A DNA stretch of 64,000 bases, taken from the NCBI RefSeq assembly GCF_047663525.1, contig NC_092612.1:5799501-5863500 (forward strand), in the 5' to 3' direction. The position numbers were made by a program, and so were the translations under genes. Every line of letters begins with the position of its first letter. The stretch's first letter is position 1. Shown here in pieces: positions 1 through 14,599 of this stretch. This DNA comes from Anas platyrhynchos (lineage: Eukaryota; Chordata; Aves; Anseriformes; Anatidae). The notes under the pieces were generated by a model that did not search any database, was not told the origin of the DNA, and was given only the letters and a program-made list of their open reading frames with translations.

Positions 1-3000
1 CAATGCTGAGGTCACAATGCTGAGGTCCTTTTGCTCTGGTCCTTTTGCTGAGGTCACAATGCTGAGGTTTTATTGCCGAGGTCCTATTGCTGAGGTCACA
101 ATGCTGAGGTCCTATTGCTGAGGTCCTGTTGCTGAGGTCCTATTGCTGAGGTCCTATTGCTGAGTTCACAATGCTGAGGTCCTATTGCTGAGGTCACAAT
201 GCTGAGGTCACAATTCTGAGGTCCTATTGCTGAGGTCCTATTGCTGAGGTCAAAATGCTGAGGTCCTATTGCTGAGATCCTATTGCTGAGGTCCTATTGC
301 TGAGGTCCTATTTCTGAGGTCACAATGCTTAGGTCCTATTGCTGAGGTCCTATTGCTGAGGTCACAAAGATGAGGTCCTATTGCTGAGGTTCTATTGCTG
401 AGGTCCTATTGCTGAGGTCCTATTGCTGAGGTCACAATGCTGAGGTCACAATGCTGAGGTTCTATTGCTGAGGTCCTATTGCTGAGGTCACAATGCTGAG
501 GTCCTATTGCTGAGGTACGATTGCTGAGGTCGTATTGCTGAGGTCCTATTGCTGAGGTCACAATGCTGAGGTCCTATTTCTGAGGTCCTCTTGCTGAGGT
601 CCTATGGCTGTGGTCCTATTGCGGAGGTCATAATGCTGAGGTCCTATTGCTGAGGCCCTATTGCTGAGGTCCTATTGCTGAGGTCACAATGCTGAATTCC
701 TATTGCTGAGGTCCTATTGCAGAGGCCCTATTGCTGAGGTCCTATTGCTGAAGTCACACTGCTGAGGTCCTATTGCTGAGGTCACAATTCTGAGGTCCTA
801 TTGCTGAGGTCACAAAGCACAGGTCACAATTCTGAGGTCATATTGCTGAGGTCCTATTGCTGAGGTCACAATGCTGAGGTCCTATTGCTGAGGTCCTATT
901 GCTGAGGTTCTATTGCCGAGGTCCTATTGCTGAGGTCACAATGCTGAGGTCCTATTGCTGAGGTCCTATTGCTGAGGTCCTATTGCTGAGGTCCTATTGC
1001 TGAGTTCACAATGCTGAGGTCCTATTGCTGAGGTCACAATTCTGATGTCCTATTGCTGAGGTCCTATTCCTGAGGACACAATGCTTAGGTCCTATTGCTG
1101 AGGTCCTACTGCTGAGGTCACAATGCTGAGGTCACAATGCTGAGGTCCTATTGCTGAGGTCACAATGCTGAGTTCACAATGCTGAGGTCCTATTGCTGAG
1201 GTCACAATGCTGAGGTCACAATGCTGAGGTCCTATTTCTGAGGTCCTGTTGCTGAGGTCATAATGGGGAGGTCACAATGCTGAGGTCACAATGCTGAGGT
1301 CCTATTGCTGAGGTCACAATGCTTAGGTTACAATGCTGAGGTCCTATTGCTGAGGTCCTATTGCTGAGGTCACAATGCTGAGGTGCTATTGCTGAGTTCA
1401 AAATGCTGAGGTCACAATGCTGATGTCCTATTGCTGAGGTCACAATGCAGAGGTCCTATTGCTGAGGTCCTATTGCTGAGGTCCTATTGCTGAGGTCCTA
1501 TTGCTGAGGTCAAAATGCTGAGGTCACAATGCTGAGGTCCTATTGCTGAGGTCACAATGCAGAGGTCCTATTGCTGAGGTACTATTGCTGAGGTCACAAT
1601 GCTGAGGTCACAATGCACAGGTCACAATGCTGAGGTCACAATGCTGAGGTCCTACTGCTGAGGTCACAATGCTGAGGTCACAATGCTGAGGTCCTTTTGC
1701 TGTGGTCCTTTTGCTGTGGTCCTATTTCTGAGGTCCTATTGCTGAGGTCACAATGCTGAGATCACAATGCTGAGGTCACAATGCTGAGGTCCTATTGCTG
1801 AGGTCCTATTGCTGAGGTCCTATTGCTGAAGTCACAATGCTGAGGTCACAATGCTGAAGTCCTATTGCTGAGGTCACAATGCTGATGTCCTATTGCTGAG
1901 GTAACAATGCAGAGGTCCTATTACTGAGGTCCTATTGCTGAGGTCCTATTGCTGAAGTCACAATGCTGAGGTCCTATTGCTGATGTCCTATAGCTGAGAT
2001 CCTATTGCTGAGGTCACAATGCTGATTTCACAATACTGAGGTCCTATTGCTGAGGTCACAATGCTGAGGTCACAATGCTGACGTCCTATTGCTGAGGTCC
2101 TATTTCTGAGGTCCTATTGCTGCGATGGTCTTGCTGAGGTCCTATTTCTGAGGTCCTATTGCTGAGGTCACAATGCTGAGGTCCTATTGCTGAGGTCCTA
2201 TTACTGAGGTCCTATTGCTGTGGTCCTATTGCTGATGTGACAATGCTGAGGTCCTATTGCTGAGGTCACAATGCTGAGGTCCTATTGCTGAGGTCACAAT
2301 GTTGAGGTCCTATTGCTGAGGTCCTATTGCTGAGGTCCTATTGCTGAGGTCCTATTGCTGAGGTCCTATTGCTGAGGTTACAATGCTGAGGTCCTATTGC
2401 TGAGGTCCTATTGCTGAGGTCACTATGCTGAGGTCCTATTGCTGAGGTCCTATTGCTGAGGTCACAATGCACAGGTCACAATTCTGAAGTCCTATTGCTG
2501 TGGTCCTATTGCTGATGTCCTGTTGCTGAGGTCCTATTGCTGAGGTCACAATGCTGAGGTCCTATTGCTGAGGTCACAATGCTGAGGTCACAATTCTGAG
2601 GTCCTATTGCTGAGGTCCTATTGCTGAGGACACAATGCTGAGGTCCTATTGCTGAGGTCCTATTACTGAGGTCACAATGCTGAGGTCACAATGCTGAGGT
2701 CCTTTTGCTGTGGTCCTATTTCTGAGGTCCTATTGCTGAGGTCATAATGCTGAGGTCACAATGCTGAGGTCACAATGCTGAGGTCCTATTGCTGAGGTCA
2801 CAATGCTGAGGTCACAATGCTGAGGTCCTATTGCTGAGGTCACAATGCTGAGGTCCTATTGCTGAGGTCACAATGCTGAGGTGCTATTGCTGAGTTCAAA
2901 ATGCTAAGGTCACAATGCTGATGTCCTGTTGCTGAGGTCCTATTGCTGAGGTCCTATTGCTGAGGTCCTATTGCTGAGGTCCTATTGCTGAGGTCACAAT

Positions 3001-6000
3001 GCTGAGGTCACAATGCTGAGGTCCTATTGCTGAGGTCACAATGCTGAGGTCCTTTTGCTCTGGTCCTATTTCTGAGGTCCTATTGCTGAGGTCACAATGC
3101 TGAGGTCACAATGCTGAGGTCCTATTGCTGAGGTCTTATTGCTGAGGTCACAATGCTGAGGTCACAATGCTGAGGTCACAATGCTGAGGTCCTATTGCTG
3201 AGGTCCTATTGCTGAGGTCCTATTGCTGAGGTCACAATGCTGAGGTGCTATTTCTGACGTCAAAATGCTGAGGACACAATGCTGATGTCCTATTGCTGAG
3301 GTCACAATGCAGAGGTCCTATTGCTGAGGTCCTATTGCTGAGGTCCTATTGCTGAGTTCACAGTGCTGAGGTCCTATTGCTGAAGTCACAATGCTGAGGT
3401 CACAATTCTGAGGTCCTATTGCTGAGGTCCTATTGCTGAGGACACAATGCTGAGGTCACAATGCTGAGGTCACAATGCTGAGGTCACAATGCTGAGGTCC
3501 TATTGCTGAGGTCCTATTGCTGATGTCCTATTACTGAGGTCACAATGCTGAGGTGCTATTGCTGAGTTCAAAATGCTGAGGTCACAATCCTGATGTCCTA
3601 TTGCTGAGGTCACAATGCAGAGGTCCTATTGCTGAGGTCCTATTGCTGAGGTCCTATTGCTGAGGTCACAATGCTGAGGTCCTATTGCTGAGGTCCTATT
3701 GCTGAGGTCACAATGCTGAGGTCCTATTCCTTAGGTCACAATGCTGAGGTCCTTTTGCTCTGGTCCTATTTCTGAGGTCCTATTGCTGAGGTCACAATGC
3801 TGAGGTCACAATGCTGAGGTCCTATTGCTGAGGTCTTATTGCTGAGGTCACAATGCTGAGGTCAAAATGCTGAGGTCACAATGCTGATGTCCTATTGCTG
3901 AGGTCACAATGCAGAGGTCCTATTGCTGAGGTCCTATTGCTGAGGTCACAATGCTCAGGTCACAATGCTGAGGTCACAATGCTGAGGTCCTATTGCTGAG
4001 GTCCTATTGCTGAGGTCACAATGCACAGGTCACAATTCTGAGGTCGTATTGCTGTGTTCCTATTGCTGAGGTCCTATTGCTGAGGTCCTATTACTGAGGT
4101 CACAATGCTGAGGTCCTATTGCTGAGGTCACAATGCTGAGGTCCTTTTGCTGTGGTCCTTTTGCTGTGGTCCTATTTCTGAGGTCCTATTGCTGAGGTCA
4201 CAATGCTGAGGTCACAATGCTGAGGTCCTATTGCTGAGGTCACAATGCTGAGGTTTTATTGCCGAGGTCCTATTGCTGAGGTCACAATGCTGAGGTCCTA
4301 TTGCTGAGGTCCTATTGCTGAGGTCCTATTGCTGAGGTCACAATGCTGAGGTCCTATTGCTGAGATCCTATTGCTGAGGTCCTATTGCTGAGGTCCTATT
4401 TCTGAGGTCACAATGCTTAGTTCCTGTTGCTGAGGTCCTATTGCTGAGGTCACAAAGATGAGGTCCTATTGCTGAGGTCACAAAGATGAGGTCCTATTGC
4501 TGAGGTTCTATTGCTGAGGTCCTATTGCTGAGGTCCTATTGCTGAGGTCCTATTGCTGAGGTCACAATGCTGAGGTCCTATTGCTGAGGTCCTATTGCTG
4601 AGGTCCTATTGCTGAGGTCACAATGCTGAGGTCCTATTGCTGAGGTCGTATTGCTGAGGTCCTATTGCTGAGGTCACAATGCTGAGGTCCTATTTCTGAG
4701 GTCCTATTGCTGAGGTCCTATGGCTGTGGTCCTATTGCGGAGGTCATAATGCTGAGGTCCTATTGCTGAGGCCCTATTGCTGAGGTCCTATTGCTGAGGT
4801 CACAATGCTAAATTCCTATTGCTGAGGTCCTATTGCTGAGGCCCTATTGCTGAGGTCCTATTGCTGAAGTCACACTGCTGAGGTCCTATTGCTGAGGTCA
4901 CAATTCTGAGGTCCTATTGCTGAGGTCCTATTGCTGAGGTCACAAAGCACAGGTCACAATTCTGAGGTCCTATTGCTGTGGTCATATTGCTGAGGTCCTA
5001 TTGCTGAGGTCCTATTACTGAGGTCCTATTGCTGAGGTCCTATTGCTGAGGTTCTATTGCCGAGGTCCTATTGCTGAGGTCACAATGCTGAGGTCCTATT
5101 GCTGAGGTCCTATTGCTGAGGTCCTATTGCTGAGGTCCTATTGCTGAGTTCACAATGCTGAGGTCCTATTGCTGAGGTCACTATGCTGAAGTCATATTGC
5201 TGAGGTCCTATTGCTGAGGACACAATGCTGAGGTCCTATTGCTGAGGTCCTACTGCTGAGGTCACAATGCTGAGGTCACAATGCTGAGGTCCTATTTCTG
5301 AGGTCCTGTTGCTGAGGTCATAATTCTGAGGTCACAATGCTGAGGTCACAATGCTGAGGTCCTATTGCTGAGGTCACAATGCTTAGGTTACAATGCTGAG
5401 GTCCTATTGCTGCGGTCCTATTGCTGAGGTCCTATTGCTGAGGTCACAATGCTGAGGTGCTATTGCTGAGGTCAAAATGCTGAGGTCACAATGCTGATGT
5501 CCTATTGCTGAGGTCACAATGCAGAGGTCCTATTGCTGAGGTCCTATTGCTGAGGTCACAATGCTGAGGTCACAATGCTGAGTTGCTATTGCTGACGTCA
5601 AAATGCTGAGGTCACAATGCTGATGTCCTATTGCTGAGGTCACAATGCAGAGGTCCTATTGCTGAGGTACTATTGCTGAGGTCCTATTGCTGAGGTCACA
5701 ATGCACAGGTCACAATGCTGAGGTCACAATGCTGAGGTCCTATTGCTGAGGTCACAATGCTGAGGTCACAATGCTGAGGTCCTTTTGCTGTGGTCCTTTT
5801 GCTGTGGTCCTATTTCTGAGGTCCTATTGCTGAGGTCACAATGCTGAGATCACAATGCTGAGGTCACAATGCTGAGGTCCTATTGCTGAGGTCCTATTGC
5901 TGAGGTCCTATTGCTGAAGTCACAATGCTGAGGTCACAATGCTGAAGTCCTATTGCTGAGGTCACAATGCTGATGTCCTATTGCTGAGGTCACAATGCAG

Positions 6001-9000
6001 AGGTCCTATTACTGAGGTCCTATTGCTGAGGTCCTATTGCTGAAGTCACAATGCTGAGGTCCTATTGCTGATGTCCTATAGCTGAGATCCTATTGCTGAG
6101 GTCACAATGCTGATTTCACAATACTGAGGTCCTATTGCTGAGGTCACAATGCTGAGGTCACAATGCTGACGTCCTATTGCTGAGGTCCTATTTCTGAGGT
6201 CCTATTGCTGCGATGGTCTTGCTGAGGTCCTATTTCTGAGGTCCTATTGCTGAGGTCACAATGCTGAGGTCCTATTGCTGAGGTCCTATTGCTGAGGTCC
6301 TATTGCTGTGGTCCTATTGCTGATGTGACAATGCTGAGGTCCTATTGCTGAGGTCACAATGCTGAGGTCCTATTGCTGAGGTCACAATGTTGAGGTCCTT
6401 TTGCTCAGGTCCTATTGCTGAGGTCATATTGCTGAGGTCCTATTGCTGAGGTCCTATTGCTGAGGTTACAATGCTGAGGTCCTATTGCTGAGGTCCTATT
6501 GCTGAGGTCACTATGCTGAGGTCCTATTGCTGAGGTCCTATTGCTGAGGTCACAATGCACAGGTCACAATTCTGAAGTCCTATTGCTGTGGTCCTATTGC
6601 TGATGTCCTGTTGCTGAGGTCCTATTGCTGAGGTCACAATGCTGAGGTCCTATTGCTGAGGTCACAATGCTGAGGTCACAATTCTGAGGTCCTATTGCTG
6701 AGGTCCTATTGCTGAGGACACAATGCTGAGGTCCTATTGCTGAGGTCCTATTACTGAGGTCACAATGCTGAGGTCACAATGCTGAGGTCCTATTGCTGAG
6801 GTCACAATGCTGAGGTCCTATTGCTGAGGTCACAATGCTGAGGTCCTATTGCTGAGTTCAAAATGCTAAGGTCACAATGCTGATGTCCTGTTGCTGAGGT
6901 CACAATGCAGAGGTCCTATTGCTGAGGTCCTATTGCTGAGGTCCTATTGCTGAGGTCACAATGCTGAGGTCACAATGCTGAGGTCCTATTGCTGAGGTCA
7001 CAATGCTGAGGTCCTTTTGCTCTGGTCCTATTTCTGAGGTCCAATTGCTGAGGTCACCATGCTGAGGTCACAATGCTGATGTCCTATTGCTGAGGTCTTA
7101 TTGCTGAGGTCACAATGCTGAGGTCACAATGCTGAGGTCACAATGCTGAGGTCCTATTGCTGAGGTCCTATTTCTGAGGTCCTATTGCTGAGGTCACAAT
7201 GCTGAGGTGCTATTTCTGACGTCAAAATGCTGAGGACACAATGCTGATGTCCTATTGCTGAGGTCACAATGCAGAGGTCCTATTGCTGAGGTCCTATTGC
7301 TGAGGTCCTATTGCTGAGGACACAATGCTGAGGTCCTATTGCTGAGGTCCTATTGCTGAGGTCCTATTGCTGAGTTCACAGTGCTGAGGTCCTATTGCTG
7401 AAGTCACAATGCTGAGGTCACAATTCTGAGGTCCTATTGCTGAGGTCCTATTGCTGAGGACACAATGCTGAGGTCACAATGCTGAGGTCCTATTTCTGAG
7501 GTCCTGTTGCTGAGGTCATAATGCTGAGGTCACAATGCTGAGGTCACAATGCTGAGGTCCTATTGCTGAGGTCACAATGCTTAGGTTACAATGCTGAGGT
7601 CCTATTGCTGAGGTCCTATTGCTGAGGTCCTATTGCTGAGGTCCTATTGCTTAGGTCACAATGCTGAGGTCACAATGCTGAGGTCCTATTGCTGAGGTCC
7701 TATTACTGATGTCCTATTACTGAGGTCACAATGCTGAGGTGCTATTGCTGAGTTCAAAATGCTGAGGTCACAATGCTGATGTCCTATTGCTGAGGTCACA
7801 ATGCAGAGGTCCTATTGCTGAGGTCCTATTGCTGAGGTCACAATGCTGAGGTCACAATGCTGAGGTCCTATTGCTGAGGTCCTATTGCTGAGGTCACAAT
7901 GCTGAGGTCCTATTCCTTAGGTCACAATGCTGAGGTCCTTTTGCTCTGGTCCTATTTCTGAGGTCACAATGCTGAGGTCACAATGCTGAGGTCACAATGC
8001 TGAGGTCCTATTGCTGAGGTCTTATTGCTGAGGTCACAATGCTGAGGTCACAATGCTGAGGTCACAATGCTGAGGTCACAATTCTGAGGTCCTATTGCTG
8101 AGGTCACAATGCTGAGGTGCTATTGCTGAGGTCAAAATGCTGAGGTCACAATGCTGATGTCCTATTGCTGAGGTCACAATGCAGAGGTCCTATTGCTGAG
8201 GTCCTATTGCTGAGGTCACAATGCTCAGGTCACAATGCTGAGGTCACAATGCTGAGGTCCTATTGCTGAGGTCACAATGCTCAGGTCACAATGCACAGGT
8301 CACAATTCTGAGGTCTTATTGCTGTGTTCCTATTGCTGAGGTCCTATTGCTGAGGTCCTATTACTGAGGTCACAATGCTGAGGTCCTATTGCTGAGGTCC
8401 TATTACTGAGGTCCTATTGCTGAGGTCACAATGCTGAGGTCCTATTGCTGAGGTCTTATTGCTGAGGTCCTATTGCTGAGGTCCTATTGCTGAGGTCCTA
8501 TTGCTGAGTTCACAATGCTGAGGTCCTATTGCTGAGGTCACAATGCTGAGGTCACAATGTTGAGCTCCTATTGCTGAGGTCCTATTGCTGAGGACACAAT
8601 GCTGAGGTCCTATTGCTGAGGTCCTATTACTGAGGTCACAATGCTGAGGTCACAATACTGAGGTCCTATTGCTGAGGTCACAATGCTGAGGTCACAATGC
8701 TGAGGTCCTATTGCTGAGGTCACAATGCTGAGGTCCTTTTGCTGTGGTCCTATTTCTGAGGTCCTATTTCTGTGGTCATATTGCTGAGGTCACAATGCTG
8801 AGGTCACAATGCTGAGGTCCTATTGCTGAGGTCACAATGCTGAGGTCACAATGCCGATGTCCTATTGCTGAGGTCACAATGCAGAGGTCCTATTGCTGAG
8901 GTCCTATTGCTGAGGTCCTATTGCTGAGGTCACAATGCTGAGGTCACAATGCTGAGGTCCTATTGCTGAGGTCACAATGCTGAGGTCAGAATGCTGAGGT

Positions 9001-12000
9001 CTTATTGCTGAGGTCTTATTGCTGAGGTCACAATGCTGAGGTCACAATGCTGAGGTCACAATGCTGAGGTCCTGTTGCTGAGGTCCTATTGCTGAGGTCC
9101 TATTGCTGAGGTCACAATGCTGAGGTGCTATTGCTGAGGTCAAAATGCTGAGGTCACAATGCTGATGTCCTATTGCTGAGGTCACAATGCAGAAGTCCTA
9201 TTGCTGAGGTCCTATTGCTGAGGACACAATGCTGAGGTCACAATGCTGAGGTCACAATGCTGAGGTCCTATTGCAGAGGTCACAATGCTGAGGTCACAAT
9301 GCTGAGGTCCTATTGCTGAGGTCACAATGCTGAGGTCACAATGCTGAGGTCACAATGCTGAGGTCCTATTGCTGAGGTACTATTGCTGAGGTCCTATTGC
9401 TGAAGTCACAATGCTGAGGTCACAATGCTGAGGTCCTATTGCTGAGGTCACAATGCTGATGTCCTATTGCTGAGGTCACAATGCTGAGGTCACAATGCTG
9501 TGGTCCTATTTCTGAGGTCCTATTGCTGAGGTCACAATGCTGAGGTCACAATGCTGAGGTCACAATGCTGAGGTCACAATGCTGAGGTCCTATAGCTGTG
9601 GTCTTATTGCTGAGGTCACAATGCTGAGGTCACATTGCTGAGGTCACAATGCTGAGGTCCTATTGCTGAGGTACTATTGCTGATGTCCTATTGCTGAGGT
9701 CACAATGCTGATGTCCTATTGCTGAGGTCACAATGCACAGGTCATATTACTGAGGTCCTATTGCTGAGGTCCTATTGCTGATGTCCTATAGCTGAGATCC
9801 TATTGCTGAGGTCACAATGCTGATTTCACAATACTGAGGTCCTATTGCTGTGGTCACAATGCTGAGGTCCTATTGCTGAGGTCCTATTGCTGAGATGGTC
9901 TTGCTGAGGTCCTATTGCTGAGGTCCTATTGCTGAGGTCACAATGCTGAGGTCCTATTGCTGAGGTCCTATTGCTGAGGTCCTATTGCTGTGGTCCTATT
10001 GCTGATGTGACAATGCTGAGGTCCTATTGCTGAGGTCCTATTGCTGAGGTCCTATTGCTGATGTGACAATGCTGAGGTCCTATTGCTGAGGTCCTATTGC
10101 TGAGGTCCTATTGCTGAGGTCACAATGCTGAGGTCCTATTGCTGAGGTCTTATTGCTGAGGTCACAATGCTGAGGTCACAATGCTGAGGTCACAATGCTG
10201 AGGTCCTATTGCTGAGGTCCTATTTCTGAGGTCCTATTGCTGAGGTCACAATGCTGAGGTGCTATTTCTGACGTCAAAATGCTGAGGACACAATGCTGAT
10301 GTCCTATTGCTGAGGTCACAATGCAGAGGTCCTATTGCTGAGGTCCTATTGCTGAGGTCCTATTGCTGAGGACACAATGCTGAGGTCCTATTGCTGAGGT
10401 CCTATTGCTGAGGTCCTATTGCTGAGGTCCTATTGCTGAGTTCACAGTGCTGAGGTCCTATTGCTGAAGTCACAATGCTGAGGTCACAATTCTGAGGTCC
10501 TATTGCTGAGGTCCTATTGCTGAGGACACAATGCTGAGGTCACAATGCTGAGGTCCTATTTCTGAGGTCCTGTTGCTGAGGTCATAATGCTGAGGTCACA
10601 ATGCTGAGGTCATAATGCTGAGGTCCTATTGCTGAGGTCACAATGCTTAGGTTACAATGCTGATCTCCTATTGCTGAGGTCCTATTGCTGAGGTCCTATT
10701 GCTGAGGTCCTATTGCTGAGGTCACAATGCTGAGGTCACAATGCTGAGGTCCTATTGCTGAGGTCCTATTGCTGATGTCCTATTACTGAGGTCACAATGC
10801 TGAGGTGCTATTGCTGAGTTCAAAATGCTGAGGTCACAATGCTGATGTCCTATTGCTGAGGTCACAATGCAGAGGTCCTATTGCTGAGGTCCTATTGCTG
10901 AGGTCACAATGCTGAGGTCACAATGCTGAGGTCCTATTGCTGAGGTCCTATTGCTGAGGTCACAATGCTGAGGTCCTATTCCTTAGGTCACAATGCTGAG
11001 GTCCTTTTGCTCTGGTCCTATTTCTGAGGTCACAATGCTGAGGTCACAATGCTGAGGTCACAATGCTGAGGTCCTATTGCTGAGGTCTTATTGCTGAGGT
11101 CACAATGCTGAGGTCACAATGCTGAGGTCACAATTCTGAGGTCCTATTGCTGAGGTCACAATGCTGAGGTGCTATTGCTGAGGTCACAATGCTGATGTCC
11201 TATTGCTGAGGTCACAATGCAGAGGTCCTATTGCTGAGGTCCTATTGCTGAGGTCACAATGCTCAGGTCACAATGCTGAGGTCACAATGCTGAGGTCCTA
11301 TTGCTGAGGTCAGAATGCTCAGGTCACAATGCACAGGTCACAATTCTGAGGTCTTATTGCTGTGTTCCTATTGCTGAGGTCCTATTGCTGAGGTCCTATT
11401 ACTGAGGTCACAATGCTGAGGTCCTATTGCTGAGGTCCTATTGCTGAGGTCACAATGCTGAGGTCCTATTGCTGAGGTCTTATTGCTGAGATCCTATTGC
11501 TGAGGTCCTATTGCTGAGGTCCTATTGCTGAGTTCACAATGCTGAGGTCCTATTGCTGAGGTCACAATGCTGAGGTCACAATGTTGAGGTCCTATTGCTG
11601 AGGTCCTATTGCTGAGGACACAATGCTGAGGTCCTATTGCTGAGGTCCTATTACTGAGGTCACAATGCTGAGGTCACAATACTGAGGTCCTATTGCTGAG
11701 GTCACAATGCTGAGGTCACAATGCTGAGGTCCTATTGCTGTGGTCACAATGCTGAGGTCCTATTGCTGAGGTCCTATTGCTGAGATGGTCTTGCTGAGGT
11801 CCTATTGCTGAGGTCCTATTGCTGAGGTCACAATGCTGAGGTCCTATTGCTGAGGTCCTATTGCTGAGGTCCTATTGCTGTGGTCCTATTGCTGATGTGA
11901 CAATGCTGAGGTCCTATTGCTGAGGTCCTATTGCTGATGTCCTATTGCTGAGGTCCTATTGCTGAGGTCACAATGCTGAGGTCCTATTGCTGAGGTCCTA

Positions 12001-14599
12001 TTGCTGAGGTCACAATGCTGAGGTCCTATTGTTGAGGTCACAATGTTGAGGTCCTTTTGCTGAGGTCCTATTGCTGAGGTCACAATGCTGAGGTCCTATT
12101 GCTGAGGTCCTATTGCTGAGGTCCTATTGCTGTGGTCCTATTGCTGATGTGACAATGCTGAGGTCCTATTGCTGAGGTCCTATTGCTGAGGTCCTATTGC
12201 TGATGTGACAATGCTGAGGTCCTATTGCTGAGGTCCTATTGCTGAGGTCCTATTGCTGAGGTCACAATGCTGAGGTCCTATTGCTGAGGTCTTATTGCTG
12301 AGGTCACAATGCTGAGGTCACAATGCTGAGGACACAATGCTGAGGTCCTATTGCTGAGGTCCTATTTCTGAGGTCCTGTTGCTGAGGTCATAATGCTGAG
12401 GTCACAATGCTGAGGTCATAATGCTGAGGTCCTATTGCTGAGGTCACAATGCTTAGGTTACAATGCTGATCTCCTATTGCTGAGGTCCTATTGCTGAGGT
12501 CCTATTGCTGAGGTCCTATTGCTGAGGTCACAATGCTGAGGTCACAATGCTGAGGTCCTATTGCTGAGGTCCTATTGCTGATGTCCTATTGCTGAGGTCA
12601 CAATGCAGAGGTCCTATTGCTGAGGTCCTATTGCTGAGGTCACAATGCTGAGGTCACAATGCTGAGGTCCTATTGCTGAGGTCCTATTGCTGAGGTCACA
12701 ATGCTGAGGTCCTATTCCTTAGGTCACAATGCTGAGGTCCTTTTGCTCTGGTCCTATTTCTGAGGTCACAATGCTGAGGTCACAATGCTGAGGTCACAAT
12801 GCTGAGGTCCTATTGCTGAGGTCTTATTGCTGAGGTCACAATGCTGAGGTCACAATGCTGAGGTCACAATTCTGAGGTCCTATTGCTGAGGTCACAATGC
12901 TGAGGTGCTATTGCTGAGGTCACAATGCTGATGTCCTATTGCTGAGGTCACAATGCAGAGGTCCTATTGCTGAGGTCCTATTGCTGAGGTCACAATGCTC
13001 AGGTCACAATGCTGAGGTCACAATGCTGAGGTCCTATTGCTGAGGTCAGAATGCTCAGGTCACAATGCACAGGTCACAATTCTGAGGTCTTATTGCTGTG
13101 TTCCTATTGCTGAGGTCCTATTGCTGAGGTCCTATTACTGAGGTCACAATGCTGAGGTCCTATTGCTGAGGTCCTATTGCTGAGGTCACAATGCTGAGGT
13201 CCTATTGCTGAGGTCTTATTGCTGAGATCCTATTGCTGAGGTCCTATTGCTGAGGTCCTATTGCTGAGTTCACAATGCTGAGGTCCTATTGCTGAGGTCA
13301 CAATGCTGAGGTCACAATGTTGAGGTCCTATTGCTGAGGTCCTATTGCTGAGGACACAATGCTGAGGTCCTATTGCTGAGGTCCTATTACTGAGGTCACA
13401 ATGCTGAGGTCACAATACTGAGGTCCTATTGCTGAGGTCACAATGCTGAGGTCACAATGCTGAGGTCCTATTGCTGTGGTCACAATGCTGAGGTCCTATT
13501 GCTGAGGTCCTATTGCTGAGATGGTCTTGCTGAGGTCCTATTGCTGAGGTCCTATTGCTGAGGTCACAATGCTGAGGTCCTATTGCTGAGGTCCTATTGC
13601 TGAGGTCCTATTGCTGTGGTCCTATTGCTGATGTGACAATGCTGAGGTCCTATTGCTGAGGTCCTATTGCTGATGTCCTATTGCTGAGGTCCTATTGCTG
13701 AGGTCACAATGCTGAGGTCCTATTGCTGAGGTCCTATTGCTGAGGTCACAATGCTGAGGTCCTATTGTTGAGGTCACAATGTTGAGGTCCTTTTGCTGAG
13801 GTCCTATTGCTGAGGTCACAATGCTGAGGTCCTATTGCTGAGGTCCTATTGCTGAGGTCCTATTGCTGATGTGACAATGCTGAGGTCCTATTGCTGAGGT
13901 CCTATTGCTGAGGTCCTATTGCTGAGGTCCTATTGCTGAGGTCACAATGCTGAGGTCCTATTGCTGAGGTCGCAATGATGAGGTCCTATTTCTGAGGTCC
14001 TATTGCTGAGGTCCTATTGCTGAGGTCACAATGCTCAGGTCCTATTGCTGAGGTCACAATGTTGAGGTCCTATTGCTGAGGTCCTATTGCTGAGGTCACA
14101 ATGCTGAGGTCGTATTGCTGTGGTCACAATGCTGAGGTCCTATTGCTGAGGTCACAATGCTGATGTCCTATTGCTGAGGTCCTATTGCTGAGGTCACAAT
14201 GCTCAGGTCCTATTGCTGAGGTCACAATGTTGAGGTCCTATTGCTGAGGTCCTATTGCTGAGGTCACAATGCTGAGGTCGTATTGCTGAGGTCACAATGC
14301 TGAGGTCCTATTGCTGAGGTCACAATGCTGAGGTCCTGTTGCTGAGGTCGCAATGCTGAGGTCACAATGCTGAGGTCGTATTGCTGAGGTCGCAATGCTG
14401 AGGTCACAATGCTGAGGTCGTATTGCTGAGGTCACAATGCTGAGGTCCTATTGCTGATGTCACAATGCTGAGGTCACAATGCTGAGGTCCTATTTCTGAG
14501 TTCCTATTGCTGAGGTCCTATTGCTGAGGTCACATTGCTGAGGTCCTATTACTGAGGACCTATTTCTGAGGTCCTATTGCTGAGGTCCTATTTCTGAGG
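1..14599. repeat. 14-bp minisatellite with nested higher-order repeats
   Basis: The whole stretch is built from two interchanging 14-bp monomers, CCTATTGCTGAGGT and CACAATGCTGAGGT. Common variants are TTGCTC, TTTCTG, GCAGAGG and TTCTATTGCC. There are about 1,040 units and no foreign insertion is visible. Rare variants recur at fixed offsets. CGATGGTC is at 2123 and 6211 (4,088 bp). CCTATGGCTG is at 601 and 4717 (4,116 bp). ATTCC is at 3726, 7912, 10978 and 12714. TGAGATGGTC is at 9891, 11781 and 13517. The offsets 1736, 1890, 3066 and 4116 are all multiples of 14, and so is 4088. The array therefore grew by unequal exchange of blocks that kept the register. Open frames inside it are by-products of the repeat, because three units make 14 codons. 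The left end lies outside the window, and the right end abuts an LTR. Confidence 0.97.

Noticed and set aside
1258..1443. Open frame with a repeated 14-residue peptide in the minisatellite
   Set aside because: It follows from the 14-bp unit (42 bp is 14 codons) and from chance absence of stops. There is no start context, and the frame is lost nearby.
1..14599. CRISPR-like array or telomeric repeat
   Set aside because: There are no unique spacers, the unit is 14 bp throughout, and it is not TTAGGG. The window is vertebrate.
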